Below are positions 23,641-35,077 of a stretch of 64,000 nt of DNA, piece by piece (the first letter of the stretch is position 1; each line of letters begins with the position of its first letter). A program made the translations under genes and the position numbers. The stretch is from positions 29,873,334-29,937,333 of the forward strand of contig NW_024037074.1 in NCBI RefSeq assembly GCF_015706575.1, in the 5' to 3' direction. Under the pieces are notes generated by a model that was not told the origin of the DNA, searched no databases, and saw nothing but the letters and a program-made list of their open reading frames with translations. The DNA comes from Patiria miniata (Eukaryota; Echinodermata; Asteroidea; Valvatida; Asterinidae).

Positions 23641-26287
23641 CTCTTAACAGGCTTATTAAAAAAAGGGCGTAAATCCCGTATATACAGTGGAAGATATCCC
23701 ACCCCCTTGTCCGACTTTTCTGACTGAGGGGATTAACCGTAACGATGTCGGTTTCTCCCGCCGCTATACAGTTTTACTTTTAAATATTTCCTAATCCTCC
23801 GTACCGATCCGCTTGTGCGTCCTCTTCACGGTGATCCTATTTAGGCCCAACCAATAGTCCTACCCAACCTAAACCCGAACCAAGCTCAACCCTATTTACT
23901 CTAAACTCAACTCTACTGACAACCCTTACCCACTGCATCCCCACTTATCCTCAATCCACACCCACCATCACTCCCACTAACTCCTAACCAAATCTGCATC
24001 CGACCGTTAACTCTATCCCCACATGTTATCATCATGACCTGCCAGAAGTTAGAATATCAAACCATAAAGCATTACAAGGCGAACGACCGACTTTTAATAC
24101 ATACAGGACTTTTAATATCAAAGTGATTATAATTTTAACAATCATTGCAGATTTAAGAACTTGTGATAATTTTTTACACAAAAGTAAGATTGGGCTTTGC
24201 TCGTTCGTTGCTATGACACACGATATCAATAACTGTTTTCATTTGAACGGTTAAACACGTTTGAAGCATAAATGTAGCCTAGCAGAAGGCGTAGGTAGTT
24301 TCCACATTATCAAAAGCTAGTGTAAAAGGGTATAGAAAAGTTTTATATCAAACTATTCTTTTCTTATAGTTTTAAGTTGTCACTGTAAGCTACTTTGGGG
24401 TTCAAACTTCAAAAGAGGACAAGGCACATGAAACCTAATTTGAGAACTCCAGCATTTTAAGGAGCACGATTTTGTTTGTAATATCATGCCTTGGTCCCGA
24501 TATAAATTGACTGTTATTAAGTTAATAGTTGTAGTTTCTCACAAGACCGCCGAAGCGATTTTTTGTTTGTTTTTCTAACCCGTGGCTGGTTAAACACTAT
24601 TAACAAAATGTTGTAAATCTAACACACTGCCATTTTTTCAATTCCACAATTTCGAACAAATATCTCAGCAAAACTGACCGGAATTATATATTTGTTTTCA
24701 TTATCTCAGTCAGGCCCAGGGTAACATTTTATGTTAATTATAACATCTCATCCTGCGCATTCATAATAAGCTAGTCCACTCAATGGCATTTTATAATTCA
24801 AAGGCGACCTCATATATGTGCTAGTTTTGGCTTAGCTAGTTTATTTAATTGATATAATAACGGGACAGGAAACGATAGTCATATAAGAAGTCACAATGCT
24901 AAAAATAAACATGGTTCACACTTGGAGAGGTTATGGTAAATCATTAATTCAAAATATGGTATCAAATAAAATAAAAATCAATTACGTCATTCCAGGTGGA
25001 ATACTAAACAATTATCCCATATCCGTAAAGAACCTTTCTCACTTGAATGGAATTTTTGCTTCGTAGTTATTGATTTGTTAAAGATTGTTTCTTTACCATC
25101 TCACAGGCATACACTTTCACTGATGTTTTCGGAGTGAGTTTCCTGAATGCAATAAAGTGCTGGTAAAAAAACAACATAATTGTTCAAATAAGTTTGAGTC
25201 TTTTAATCAAGAAACACATGCCGCAAATTTTGTTGAAAAAAAATAAATAGATTTTTGCTCCATACATGAATTTCCATACATCACAAATTGTGGTAAGTGT
25301 TTACTTTTTTTTTTAATCATTTGGATAAGGTTTTGTACATTTTTGTAAACATTTTTTTCTCATTAGTTACATAATTTTACATAATATAATTTGACAAAAA
25401 TAATGCAATCATTTCATAAGAAACAGTGCATTCTACAGTTTTCCAGTCACCTGTCAACTGTAACATTTTACATGCAAGTTTTACCGTTTCAACGAATTGC
25501 TATTTCGTGACACTATTTCAAACAGTTATTATTTTCTAACGCCAGATTAAGTCAATGAGCAAATAATTTCCATTCACTTGAGACTTTTTCGTGACATGAA
25601 CTAAAACGTGATACACACTTGGGATTAATTTAATTTACATCATCTATGCTGGGCATACATGAAATAATGCTAAACAAAAAAATGTATGTTTACGGTAGCG
25701 CGCTAAAAGCATCCAGGTCTGTAGGTAGGAATTTGTTTTGACTGTTTGTCTGTTATGCTTACTTTGCGTGCTCTAGGATATAAAGGTATATATGGGTATA
25801 AAGATATATGTTTAATAAATCTGTTTTATTGATTAATTACCTAATAATAAGTAATAACATACCAAAAAAACAGTCACATTTATGTTCAGAATAATTATAC
25901 TGTATTTCATTTGTTTTGTCAAATGTGGCAATCAATTCTGAGGTCGGCAGTTTGGCGTAAAACAGACCCACGTAGGTCGGGTTACCGTAAAGACAATCTG
26001 CTATTACTCTTTAACATTCCCATGGCACAGTTTTATGACAAAAACTGTTTTGTTTTTGAAAAAAAAAAATGATGAAATTGCTTTGCATTTTTTTCTTTCA
26101 TTCTACAGTGGATAAACAATGGTCAACAAATTTAAAGCATACTTGTTAATATGCATGCGCATGCGAAATGCAAAAAAGGAATAATAGCAGATACATTTTG
26201 TGACATTGGAAATTAACTTTTTTTTTATAAATTGGTTACTGTTTCGGCGAAACGGAAAGCGAGAAAACAAAAATAAGCAACATTTGT
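23641..26287. other. Intergenic, downstream of C1q gene 3
   Basis: Collinear with 11096-13575 and includes the C-rich tract at 23790-24010. 25250-25700 resembles the flank of gene 1 near 240-620. No gene seen. Confidence 0.65.
23790..24010. repeat. C-rich CCYAAC-type tract, unit 3 copy
   Basis: Same asymmetric C/A composition and several identical words as at 11640-11850, including 'actcaactctactgacaac'. Confidence 0.6.
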
Positions 26288-27115
26288 TTATTGGGGGTAA
26301 AGGAGGAAGCCACTGAATGAGGCCCAGCCACGGGAAGAACTATGCACCTTTCCGTACATGGTGAGATACACCGTGTCTTCACGGTGCAGAACCAGCGCCG
26401 CGCTCGCAGACACCTGCTCATATTGACTTGAACTATGGCTAAGGCCAGCGACAACTATTTCATCGTTTTTCTTGAGATCAACGTACATATTGCTGGTGGA
26501 AGCATGTTTAAGCACAGAAAACATGAACACGTAGGTGCCCGACACAGTACAAGTGAAGGTGCCAGTCCCTAGATCGAAGCTGGTGCCCGGCAGAAGCGTT
26601 TCGGTCTCCTGAAAGGGCAAACGGTACCCGTGACTCGTAGAGGTATCCGAGTCGCTCGTCCTCTTCACGGTAAAAGCCACCCGCTGGTTGGAGTCGTCTG
26701 GCGTCTCCCCTGGCTCACCTTTTTGACCTTTGACACCAGCTTGCCCGGTTCCTCCAACTAGACCTGGTTCACCTCTGGGACCTATCTTGCCAGGCAGACC
26801 AATACCTTCGTCACCTTTAGACCCAGTGTTCCCAGGTGCTCCCCGCTCACCCATAGGGCCAATAGGGCCAATCTCACCTTTTTGACCTGCATCGCCCTTT
26901 GACCCCGGCTGACCGTACGGCCCCGTCTGTCCCACCGGTCCAGGCAGACCTGGTATGCCGGGTATTGCGGCAGGTCCGTGGCAGCATTGCTGACACACCT
27001 GAGTCGCAGGACCATCACCGTCCGAGGGAACCGGCCCAGTAACGGAAGCTCGGAGCTTGACAGAGTTACCTAGAAGAAGGGCGATAGCAAGAATAGTTGT
27101 CAGGCAGATCTTCAT
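26288..27115 (-). CDS. Secreted collagen/C1q-domain protein (C1q gene 3)
   Basis: An intact 275-aa coding exon. Signal peptide residues 1-23 (MKIC start, core IALLLG), conserved [13 protein letters not shown], CxxCC at C41/C44/C45, collagen triplets about 47-138, C1q domain about 145-275 ending SGFLLYPQ. The collagen segment before RGAPG has six triplets against seven in gene 1. The C1q head differs from gene 1 mainly around residues 203-232 and 255-266, in loops between conserved strands. The ATG abuts a TTTACAG splice acceptor. AATAAA overlaps the stop codon and could be the polyadenylation signal with a very short 3' UTR. It is the closest intact relative of broken gene 2. Confidence 0.93.
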   Translation of the reverse strand: MKICLTTILAIALLLGNSVKLRASVTGPVPSDGDGPATQVCQQCCHGPAAIPGIPGLPGPVGQTGPYGQPGSKGDAGQKGEIGPIGPMGERGAPGNTGSKGDEGIGLPGKIGPRGEPGLVGGTGQAGVKGQKGEPGETPDDSNQRVAFTVKRTSDSDTSTSHGYRLPFQETETLLPGTSFDLGTGTFTCTVSGTYVFMFSVLKHASTSNMYVDLKKNDEIVVAGLSHSSSQYEQVSASAALVLHREDTVYLTMYGKVHSSSRGWASFSGFLLYPQ

Positions 27116-28081
27116 CTGTAAAGAACAAAATAATAAATAATCATGAGAACAATGGGGTGAATATATGAGAACAGATATTGAGTTCAGGGAAACTGGGAAA
27201 TCATTTCAAAAGAATGACGAAAAGTTGCCTTCCTTTGAAAAAAATAATGCATAACAATTTATGCACATGTAAAGTATATGAGGATGCATATCCTCAATCA
27301 TAACCGATCAAATTAGAATAAAAAGCTTCTCTTTTAAATTTGATTTGAACGAAAATCATTGCCTGTTGACGAAAATGACGGCATTAAACATTTTAGCGCG
27401 TGAATCGTCGGATATATGTCATTTTGTGACAAATCCGACTTATAAAGAATGCGAATAACGGATCTGACTTTCTGAAATGAATAACGCGAATTCTTAATTG
27501 AGATTGTCGCCACAAAACTTTGCCAGTCCGAGTTTTAGTGGCTGACTCGGAAAAATGAACCGCTGGGGAAACTGAATGAGCAAAAATTCTTCGGTATGAT
27601 CATATCAATATGAACGCAAGAAGATGCTTTTAAATGCCAGTTTGACAAATTAGGCCCAAAACAATTCGACGTTTGCGGTTAAAGGAAATATACTACATTT
27701 GGTTTTGCTGTATTTTCAGAAATGGATGGATTTAGGGGATTAGCATTTTATAGCAAAATATTGTTACTGTGACTTGTGTGAAGCTTTGTGTCGGTATATG
27801 CTGGAAAAACCAAGAAGAACAATCATGTTCTTGTAGTCAGGTACCCTTGCCCACTTAATTTGAAATTAAACAATTTATAGGCTCGAATTGTAAGATCAGG
27901 GAACCAGTCTAGCTGGCTTGTTCCAGTTTATAGGCGTCAAATCGATTGCAAACAACATTCATACTAACTAAATTTGGTAAATTGCGGCGGTATTTGAAAA
28001 AAAAAACCAATTTATTTTCAACGCAGCTGGTCAGCCGACCAGTGTTGGAAATTAATACAAAATATCTCTTTTCTTGAAAAT
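27116..28081. other. Intron 2 of C1q gene 3, first part
   Basis: Collinear with 14340-14450 plus 14729-15300 of unit 2 and 18040-18150. No gene seen. Confidence 0.6.
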
Positions 28082-28083
28082 GA

Positions 28084-28424
28084 GGGCGCGCCACTTAAAT
28101 AGTGGTCTCGATAATTATCCACCACCAAACTCGTTTGGGGGCAACAACTCAAGAAATACAAGATGTATTAAATTGAATTTTTTTCTACTAATTTGTCACT
28201 ATGCTTAACAATACGAGATTAAACAATGAAGCTATATTGACCTAACAATACAGTGTTTAAGCTCGACAAATGCAATCCCAACGAAAATCAATGGGTATTT
28301 TTTGCCTGTAAAATACTACATTGTTACGATCATATAATTTTTATTGTTGGACTGTTTTTCATGATATTCAATACCTCTGTTACACATGGTGGAAAATAAG
28401 TGCACGGAATTTCAGGTCCCGAGA
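28084..28424 (-). repeat. Copy of a ~455-bp repeat, inverted relative to 30030-30484
   Basis: The first 115 bp (28084-28203) are the reverse complement of 30369-30484, sharing GTGGTCTCGATAATTATCC and CCACCAAACTCGTTT. The next part (28260-28420) matches internal sequence of the right-hand copies. The copy stops abruptly at about 28425, where inverted host sequence begins. Confidence 0.75.
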
Positions 28425-28465
28425 AACCTGATTGCAAAAACCAGATTACAATGTGTATACAAAGT

Positions 28466-28642
28466 CAAATTAGGTTTTGCCCTTCACTGACGTTTTTTAA
28501 ACACTGTATACTCAGTGTGTTACCTCCCGAGTGAAAGTTGGAAAAAATCACTCGGGTGGGATTTTTTCCAACTTTCACTCGGGAGGTAACACACTGAGTA
28601 TACAGTGTTTAAAAACGTCGGTGAAGGGCAAAACCTAATTTG
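28466..28642. repeat. Near-perfect 177-bp palindrome of SINE tails
   Basis: Left arm 28466-28549 is the reverse complement of 28560-28642, differing only by one substitution and the length of a T/A run. The central spacer is ACTCGGGTGG. The arm sequence matches the tail of the SINE at 28735-28921, so two tails lie head to head. Strong cruciform or hairpin potential. Confidence 0.85.
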
Positions 28643-28734
28643 ATTTATATCACCCCGACGCAAAATTCCATCTTATAATAGTTTATGCGGTACCCACTGC
28701 TATGTACATCAGATTCGAACCGGCCAACCGATCC

Positions 28735-28921
28735 CGTTAGCTCGGTGGTCGAGTGGTAAGACATCTGCACTAGAAAGCAGGAAGTCGTGGGTTCGAGTCC
28801 CACCAGAGTGATTTTTCCAACTTTCACTCGGGAGGTAACATACAGTGTTTAAAAACGTCGGTGAAGGGCAAAACCTAATTTGATTTATATCACCCCGACG
28901 CAAAATTTCATCTTATAATTG
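28735..28921 (+). mobile_element. tRNA-derived SINE
   Basis: The head has a Pol III A box (TAGCTCGGTGG, 28738-28748) and a perfect B box (GGTTCGAGTCC, 28790-28800). The acceptor and anticodon parts fit a working tRNA poorly (8-base loop), so this is a tRNA pseudogene head. The tail (about 28812-28921) repeats 28562-28681 almost exactly. The 5' boundary is uncertain. Confidence 0.7.
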
Positions 28922-29689
28922 TATAAAAAGTGTTTTTTTTCCGTCTAAATTTGGGACTCATATGGTGTGACATCATGTACAGAGTTGACAGGTATACAAA
29001 TAATTTGGCCCTTCTGCTCTACTGTCCGTCTTAAAAATTTGAAGCAAGGGCTCTCGAATGATTTCACTCATGTTTGCATGATGTCTGGGGATCTTTTGTA
29101 ACAAAATAAGGGGGGATATTTTGTAGGGTTCCACTCAGTACGCCCCTTCAAAACAGCAATATTTGTTTTGTGCTTGATATTCTGAAGTTTGCTAGTTTTA
29201 CAGTTGGAACAGATTTTCACGAATCACACACATTTTGTGAGACTCGCTCTGGTTTAAATCACACAGTGATGCTAATTGCCAAACCGGTGTGCTTATTTCT
29301 CTACACGGAAATACTGCGTAACGACTGTAACTTGACTATGCTGGTCATCCTGTAATATTTCCGCCACTGTTTCCATGGTATTGGATCAGTTTCCCTTTTG
29401 ATTGTAGAATAGTTATGCCCATTGTGACAGAATTCAAATTCAAACACCTTTGAATCAATTAATGTTCCTTTTTTGCATGAAAGTTTCTCTACCATTGTAA
29501 AAGTTTCTCAAAACTTGTATGTTCTTCACTTTTGGGTGAGACATCGAACAAAGTAACCCATCCACATTAAGTTATTAAATAATACAAGCTTACAGATTTT
29601 GAATAACTTGTTTCCGACAATAATTCAGGCAAAGTTTTGGTGCTTTAAACTCACCAAACCAACCCCGAATTTTTTTTTCCTTCAAAAAT

Positions 29690-30580
29690 GTCCGTGTTTT
29701 TTTTTTGCGTAACAGAGGGGTATGGAATATCATGAGAAACAGTCCGACGATAAAAATTAATATGATCGTAACAATGTAGTGTTTTACACGCGAAAAATAC
29801 ACATTGATTTTCATTCGGATTGCATTTGTCGCGCTTAAAAAACTGTATTGTTACGGTCAATATTGCTTCATCGTTTGTCGGTTTCTTATGAAATTAAATG
29901 TCGAAATGTTAAACGTAATGACGAATCAATAGACGAAAAATCAATTTAAGCATCTTGAATGTCTGGGGTTGCTATCCCCAAACGAGTTTGGTGGTGGATA
30001 AATATCGAGACCACTATTTATGTGGCGCTATATTGTAAGAATATTAGTGCAGATGCTGCACTATTGAACAAAAATAACAACTCGTTTTCTGAACAACAAC
30101 TAAAGAAATACACGATGTATTAACCTGAAATTTCGTGCACTTTTTTCCACGGCGTGTAACAAAGGGGCATTGGATATCATGAAAAACAGTACAACAATAA
30201 AAAAAATATATATGATCGTAACAATGTAGTGTTTTACAGGCGAGAAATACACATTGACTTTCATTCGGATTGCATTTGTCGAGCTTAAAACACTGTATTG
30301 GTCCCGTTTCATATAGCTTCATTGTTTGACGGTTTCTTATGAAATTAAATCCCGTTATATTAAACATAATGACAAATCAGTAGACGAAAATTCAATTTAA
30401 TGCATCTTGTATTTCTCGAGTTGTTGCCCCTAAACGAGTTTGGTGGTGGATAATTATCGAGACCACTATTTATGTGGCACGCCCTGGCCCTCTATGGAAA
30501 GAACATTGGTGCTAATGCTACACTGTTGAAAAAGAACCCGCGTTTTCCTAACAACTAAAGAAATACACGTAGTATTACTG
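29690..30580 (+). repeat. Tandem copies of the ~455-bp repeat
   Basis: Partial copy 29690-30029, full unit about 30030-30484, start of a third at 30486-30580. Shared words include 'gatcgtaacaatgtagtgttttaca' in pieces near 29764 and 30213, and 'aactaaagaaatacac' near 30098 and 30554. No coding frame. Confidence 0.7.
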
Positions 30581-31898
30581 TCGTATTATGGTGAAATGAG
30601 CGAATGAATATAGTTGGATAAAGTAATGTGAACTTGAATAAAACTGTGCGCATTATACCAGGTTCGTTTATATTAGCGCCCTCTAACAGTGAAAGTAAAT
30701 GAGTGTCTAATCTGACAAGTGACATTTTGTATCAAGCAGTGCCTGAATGTATCTGGTAAATGAACCCAGAATGGTACGCTACCGTGAAATAGCGAAATGT
30801 CACAGTTTACCCACAAAGTGCAAGTGGTACTACTGGCATCATCCTTCTAAGCAGTAGTTATTACCACATGGTGTTACCGCAAAACCGAAACGATACAGAT
30901 ACCCCACCATGCAAAGCCTCAAATCTTATTTCCGCATAACTTTTCATCATGAATTATTTAGAGTGATAGCCAAAAATGTGTAAATAAATCGCAACAGATG
31001 TTTGTGTGTGTGTGTGTGTCTGAGAAGGAAAGGTTTGAATCTACAGGGCAAACACGAGGAAGGAACTACAGGGATAGGTTGATCACACTGATGCACTCTT
31101 GGAAACCTACAGTCAGATTTGACTTAAAAACAGTCGATCATGAATATTCATGTTGAATGACATCTGAAAAGTGGGTTTAGATTGTGTTAACCAAATGTTG
31201 CCTTAAGAGTTTAGAATTGAGGCAGTGGCGAAAATATTGTAGGCAGAAGGGACATCTATAGTTAGCTTTACATTGCCTAAAATTTACTGCCTCACACACA
31301 ATTTTGTTCTGGATCAGCCCCAACAATCCAGACTAAGGGCTGAACCAATCTCATGCACAGCATAATGCTCGCTAGACCTGAATAATTTCAAAAACTTAAT
31401 TATCGAGTAATTTCTATATTTTTTTTATCTAAAAAAACATAATTTCTTGATCGGAAATTAGCCCGCTGGTTTGACTGTTACCAATCGTGAATCGGTATCA
31501 CAGTTACGCAAGATCATTTCAGTGGAAATTGTGTTCATAAAACAATCTCCATCAAAGAAATACAGAAAACGAAGAAATTTCAAGCTTACTACTGCGCTCA
31601 TTGTTTGAAAATTATTGGGTTAGCAATGATCTTCGGAATGTTAGTCACATGTTGATTAAAACAATATATCAAGACAGGCAAAGTTAAAAAAGAGCATTTG
31701 CCAAAATGTCAGGCACATCTCTATATGGTGGGTGTATAGGGAAGGGGGATCTCTCACTTCACCAAATATCATCGAGCGACCTTTTCGGTTATAATTTTAA
31801 CGAAAACAAATCCATTATCAATGCAAAGAAAAAGTAGTCTCCCGACAAATCATCGCTTTATTCTTATGCTTGCTTGATTTCAAATAACAGACACTCAC
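30581..31898. other. Intron 2 of C1q gene 3, last part
   Basis: Collinear with 20035-20960 of unit 2. It includes a (GT)n stretch near 31010. No gene seen. Confidence 0.6.
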
Positions 31899-31957
31899 CT
31901 TTAAGAGACGTTCTTGAATTCTATCGCGAAGGGAATCCTCAACACTCAAGCAGATTA
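31899..31957 (-). other. Inferred noncoding exon 2 of C1q gene 3
   Basis: 59 bp on the minus strand between TGTCTTTCAG and GTGAGTGTC; best pyrimidine tract of the five copies. Nearly identical in length and sequence to exon 2 of gene 1. No ATG. Confidence 0.72.
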
Positions 31958-32391
31958 CTGAAAGACAAAACACCAACAAAAGAAGGGGCGTTCAACATCC
32001 GCTCGGAGATGACTTGGAGGCTGCTTGGGGAGGTATAGCTGAATTTCACAGGCAAAACACACTCTCTCGTGCGAACGTGATGTTGATTCATTATTGCAAT
32101 CAGAGTGCGTTCTCAAACGGCCCTAAATGGACTCACGTACGAGCAACTTTCAAGTCTTTATCTAATTATTATTTTTTGACGGGAGAGAAAGGATTTTAAG
32201 GGCGCATATGCCCTTCTGCCAAACATCCGACAAAGGGGGTATATCAATCCCAACACCCTACTCGTTGTTCGGAAAGTTATTATGCCAGCGACAATTTTCA
32301 GAATCTAAATCCGTCGGTGATTCAAAAACTGCTTGTAGGCCTTTGAGCAACTCGCAAAAAAAAAAAAAAAATTGTTGTTTCGAACACTCAC
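31958..32391. other. Intron 1 of C1q gene 3
   Basis: Short intron of about 430 bp collinear with 20960-21290 of unit 2. A poly-A run lies near 32357. No gene seen. Confidence 0.6.
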
Positions 32392-32466
32392 CGAGCAAAT
32401 CCCGTTCTTGTCGTTCTGGCAATCAAGTCTCTCTCGGGTTGTCGGCTGAAGATGAAGAGTTATTGT
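32392..32466 (-). other. Inferred exon 1 of C1q gene 3 (5' UTR)
   Basis: Contains CCCGAGAGAGAC and AACGACAAGAACGG and ends CTCG before GTGAGTG. Start set about 30 bp from the TATA box. No ATG. Confidence 0.68.
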
Positions 32467-32492
32467 GAGTACAGAAAATGACCGCTCCAGCC

Positions 32493-32556
32493 TTTATATC
32501 CTACCGCCGATTTCCTGATCAGTGACTAAATGACTTGGCCCGCTCTTTGATTGGCC
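32493..32556 (-). promoter_or_regulatory. Core promoter of C1q gene 3
   Basis: Minus strand: GGGCCAATCA (ATTGG at 32550-32554), CTGATCAGGAAATC, then GATATAAAGG (TATA box, about 32491-32500). Most canonical promoter of the five, shared in type with gene 2. Confidence 0.7.
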
Positions 32557-34052
32557 CTTGCGCTCTGTCAATCTCAAATCACTGACTTGCTCAATCATAT
32601 TTATGAGACGGAATATGATATTATTGCCGTTGAGGCTACAAACTCCGAATCAAAACGTGTACCACCGACACTGAAATAGCCGGTGGTGGATAGTGTATTG
32701 ATGTCGGTGACCCATCCAAAACACGTGATTTGCGATTGACACACACAACCTGTCAATCACAGACCACTCGCTTGTGATCATCGACTTGTTGGGTGACAAC
32801 CTCTGATTGGTGGATTGAAACATGACGCACACCGGCCGTGATTTATTCGGATGCTGTGTGTGCTTTGTGCTGCAGGTACGTGCTCTATGCACACTCGCGA
32901 GTCGCGAGGCCCCTTCAATGGAAAAAAAAAAAAAACACGTTATGCACGGGATTGTACACAGCAACTGCCAGTGACGGAAAAGCTGGACATTAGCTAGTAC
33001 AATGCTTTCGACATTGGAGGGGGCCTTCCCGATAAAATTGATAGATTGCCCGGATTGGCCTATACATCTTAACAATTCTGTTTGTTCTGTTCGCCCCCCC
33101 CCCCCAAAAAAAAAGAATCAAGCTTGAAAATCTAGTGAAGGTCCAGTGAAGGTTCCGATCAGTATGCCATAATCCTCTTCAGGAGATGAAGATGATCAGA
33201 GCATTATGATCGAGACGTCGACTATCTCAACCAACCAGTTCTTTTCAGAACCTAACATCTTCTCAAACAAAGAGATTTTTACAACCTTCACTAGTTCCTT
33301 CCACCACCATGCAAAGTTTCAAATCTTCCTTAGCCTAATTGGTAATGTAACAAGAACTTTAAGGGGCGGATCCAGACATTTTTGCAGGGGGGGGGGTTGT
33401 TTCATCAGCAAATCAATGCTGAAATGTAGACAGTTTTTTTTTGTTATGTCCGGACACTTGGCTCCGTGAAATCAATAGGTGTGTGTGTGGGGGGGGGGGG
33501 GGAGGTGGTGGAGGGTGTAGGGGGGGGGGAAATTAATACCAGTATAATTGTTTTGGGGTGTCAGAGCAGGGGGGGGGGGGTTAACATTATTCCTTATCAA
33601 TTTTTATTGGATTTCTATGGGTTTGAAACACCCCCCCCCATCCACGCCTGACTTTAAAATAACATCCTGTTCATTATGAATACGTTGCCAGTCCACTTTT
33701 AATAGTGGGGGGGGGGGGGGGGGGTGACAGCAATTTTAACCGACGGACAATTACTGTTCTAAATGATAGAAATATTGTTTTCCAAGACACCCACCCTCCG
33801 AACAATCGCTATAGCAATGGAACGCAACTTGACGTACCCGGGATGGCGCAACTGTACTGATCTACCACAACGACAGTGCTAAATATATTGGGTCTATCTA
33901 AATGTAAAGGAATGTAAAGGAAGTTTAAAAGGTCCGCATTTCCTGAATTGGTCTTTTTAGGTTATGACCAATTTCCGCATAACAATTCAGCCGGAAATAC
34001 TTTGATGAATCCCATGGATTTTCTTTCGACAATGACTTACCAGCTAATCTGT
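32557..34052. other. Intergenic, upstream of C1q gene 3
   Basis: Collinear with units 1 and 2 until 'accagctaatctgtt' at about 34038-34052, where the tandem array starts. It has poly-G runs at 33389, 33490, 33570 and 33705 and the third copy of the CAGGGGC-type element (33360-33650). No gene seen. Confidence 0.6.
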
Positions 34053-34880
34053 TTTCTCTCCCTCAACAGTGTCTTGTGTCGAAAAACGGAGAAAATCTTG
34101 GCGATGGGCTGCAGTCGCAGTCCAAACACAACATTTGCCTCACTTTTGCACAGAACGATAGTCCAGCTGCTGGTCACGCTATCTCAAAAATTAAGTGATG
34201 CATTGAATTGAATTGTTGCCAGATGAGTGGTCATTAAAAGTAGACAAACAAGACAAATGATTTAGACAAAATATTGTTTTTTGCTCCCTCAACAGCGTCT
34301 TGTGTTGCAACACGGAGAAAAACTTGGCGATGGGCTACAGTCGCAGTCTGAACACAGCATTTGTTTCACTTTGCGCAGAAATGACAGTCCAGCTGGACAA
34401 GCCATTTCAAACATTTAGTAATGCATGGAATTGAAATGTGGCCAGATGATTGGTCATGAAAGGTAGAAAGACAGAAGATTGAAACGAAATATTGTTTTCC
34501 GCTCCCTCAACAGTGTCTTGTGTCATCACGGAGGAAAACTTGGCGATATAGGTTGCAGTCGCACTCCAAACAAAACGTTTGCCTCAATTTTGCACAGAAA
34601 CAATAGTCCAACTGGACACGCTACCTCAAAAATTTAGTGACTCATTGAATACAATTTGTGGCCAGATGATTGTTCATGAAAAGTAGACAAACAAGACAAA
34701 TGATTTAGATAAAATATTGTTTTTCTTCCCCTCAACAGTGTCGTATGCCGCAACACGGAGATAGACGTGGGGATAGGCTGCAGTCGCAATCCAAGCAGAA
34801 CGTTAGCCTGACTTTTGATCAGAAAAGACAGTCGAGCTGGCCAGATTATTGATCATGAAAGGTATACAAACAAGATTGAA
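34053..34880 (+). repeat. Tandem array, B monomers (forward)
   Basis: About four units of roughly 220 bp, spaced 223, 220 and 179 bp at the word TAGACAAACAAGAC. Each contains 'ctcaacagtgtcttgtgtcg', ACGGAGA, GCAGTCGCAGTC, TTTGCACAGAAA and CCAGATGATTGGTCAT. Divergence between units is moderate. Confidence 0.85.
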
Positions 34881-35077
34881 GATTTGGACCTGCCATAAAG
34901 ACGTCCCAGTGTACAGAAAATACTCCAAACTATTGAACACGCAAAAACAATCTACGCGTTGCTTAAGTAATAACTTATTAAATACCTGTTGTACTGGTTT
35001 GAAATGTCTTTGAATCATTGTCGAGCACATGTCCAAAAAGCCTATACAGTATTAAGACAAACCAAAGTTATAGTCAT
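34881..35077 (+). repeat. Tandem array, A monomer interrupted by a hAT-like element
   Basis: First A monomer, with GACGTCCCAGTGTACAG, GCGTTGCTT and GAGCACATGTCCA. The sequence breaks at 35078 and resumes at 36602. Confidence 0.8.

Larger units (their letters stand above)
28425..29640. other. Inverted host segment in the intron of C1q gene 3
   Basis: Blocks of this segment match the reverse complement of 19380-20040 in unit 2, including the paired words 'ttgattcaaaggtgtt' and 'cacccaaaagtgaagaac'. Collinearity with unit 2 resumes at about 30580. The segment is bounded by oppositely oriented copies of a ~455-bp repeat. Confidence 0.75.

Noticed and set aside
28735-28812. Possible functional tRNA-Ser gene
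   Set aside because: The B box is perfect, but the anticodon loop is eight bases, the long serine variable arm is missing, and it is fused to a repeated tail; it is a SINE head.
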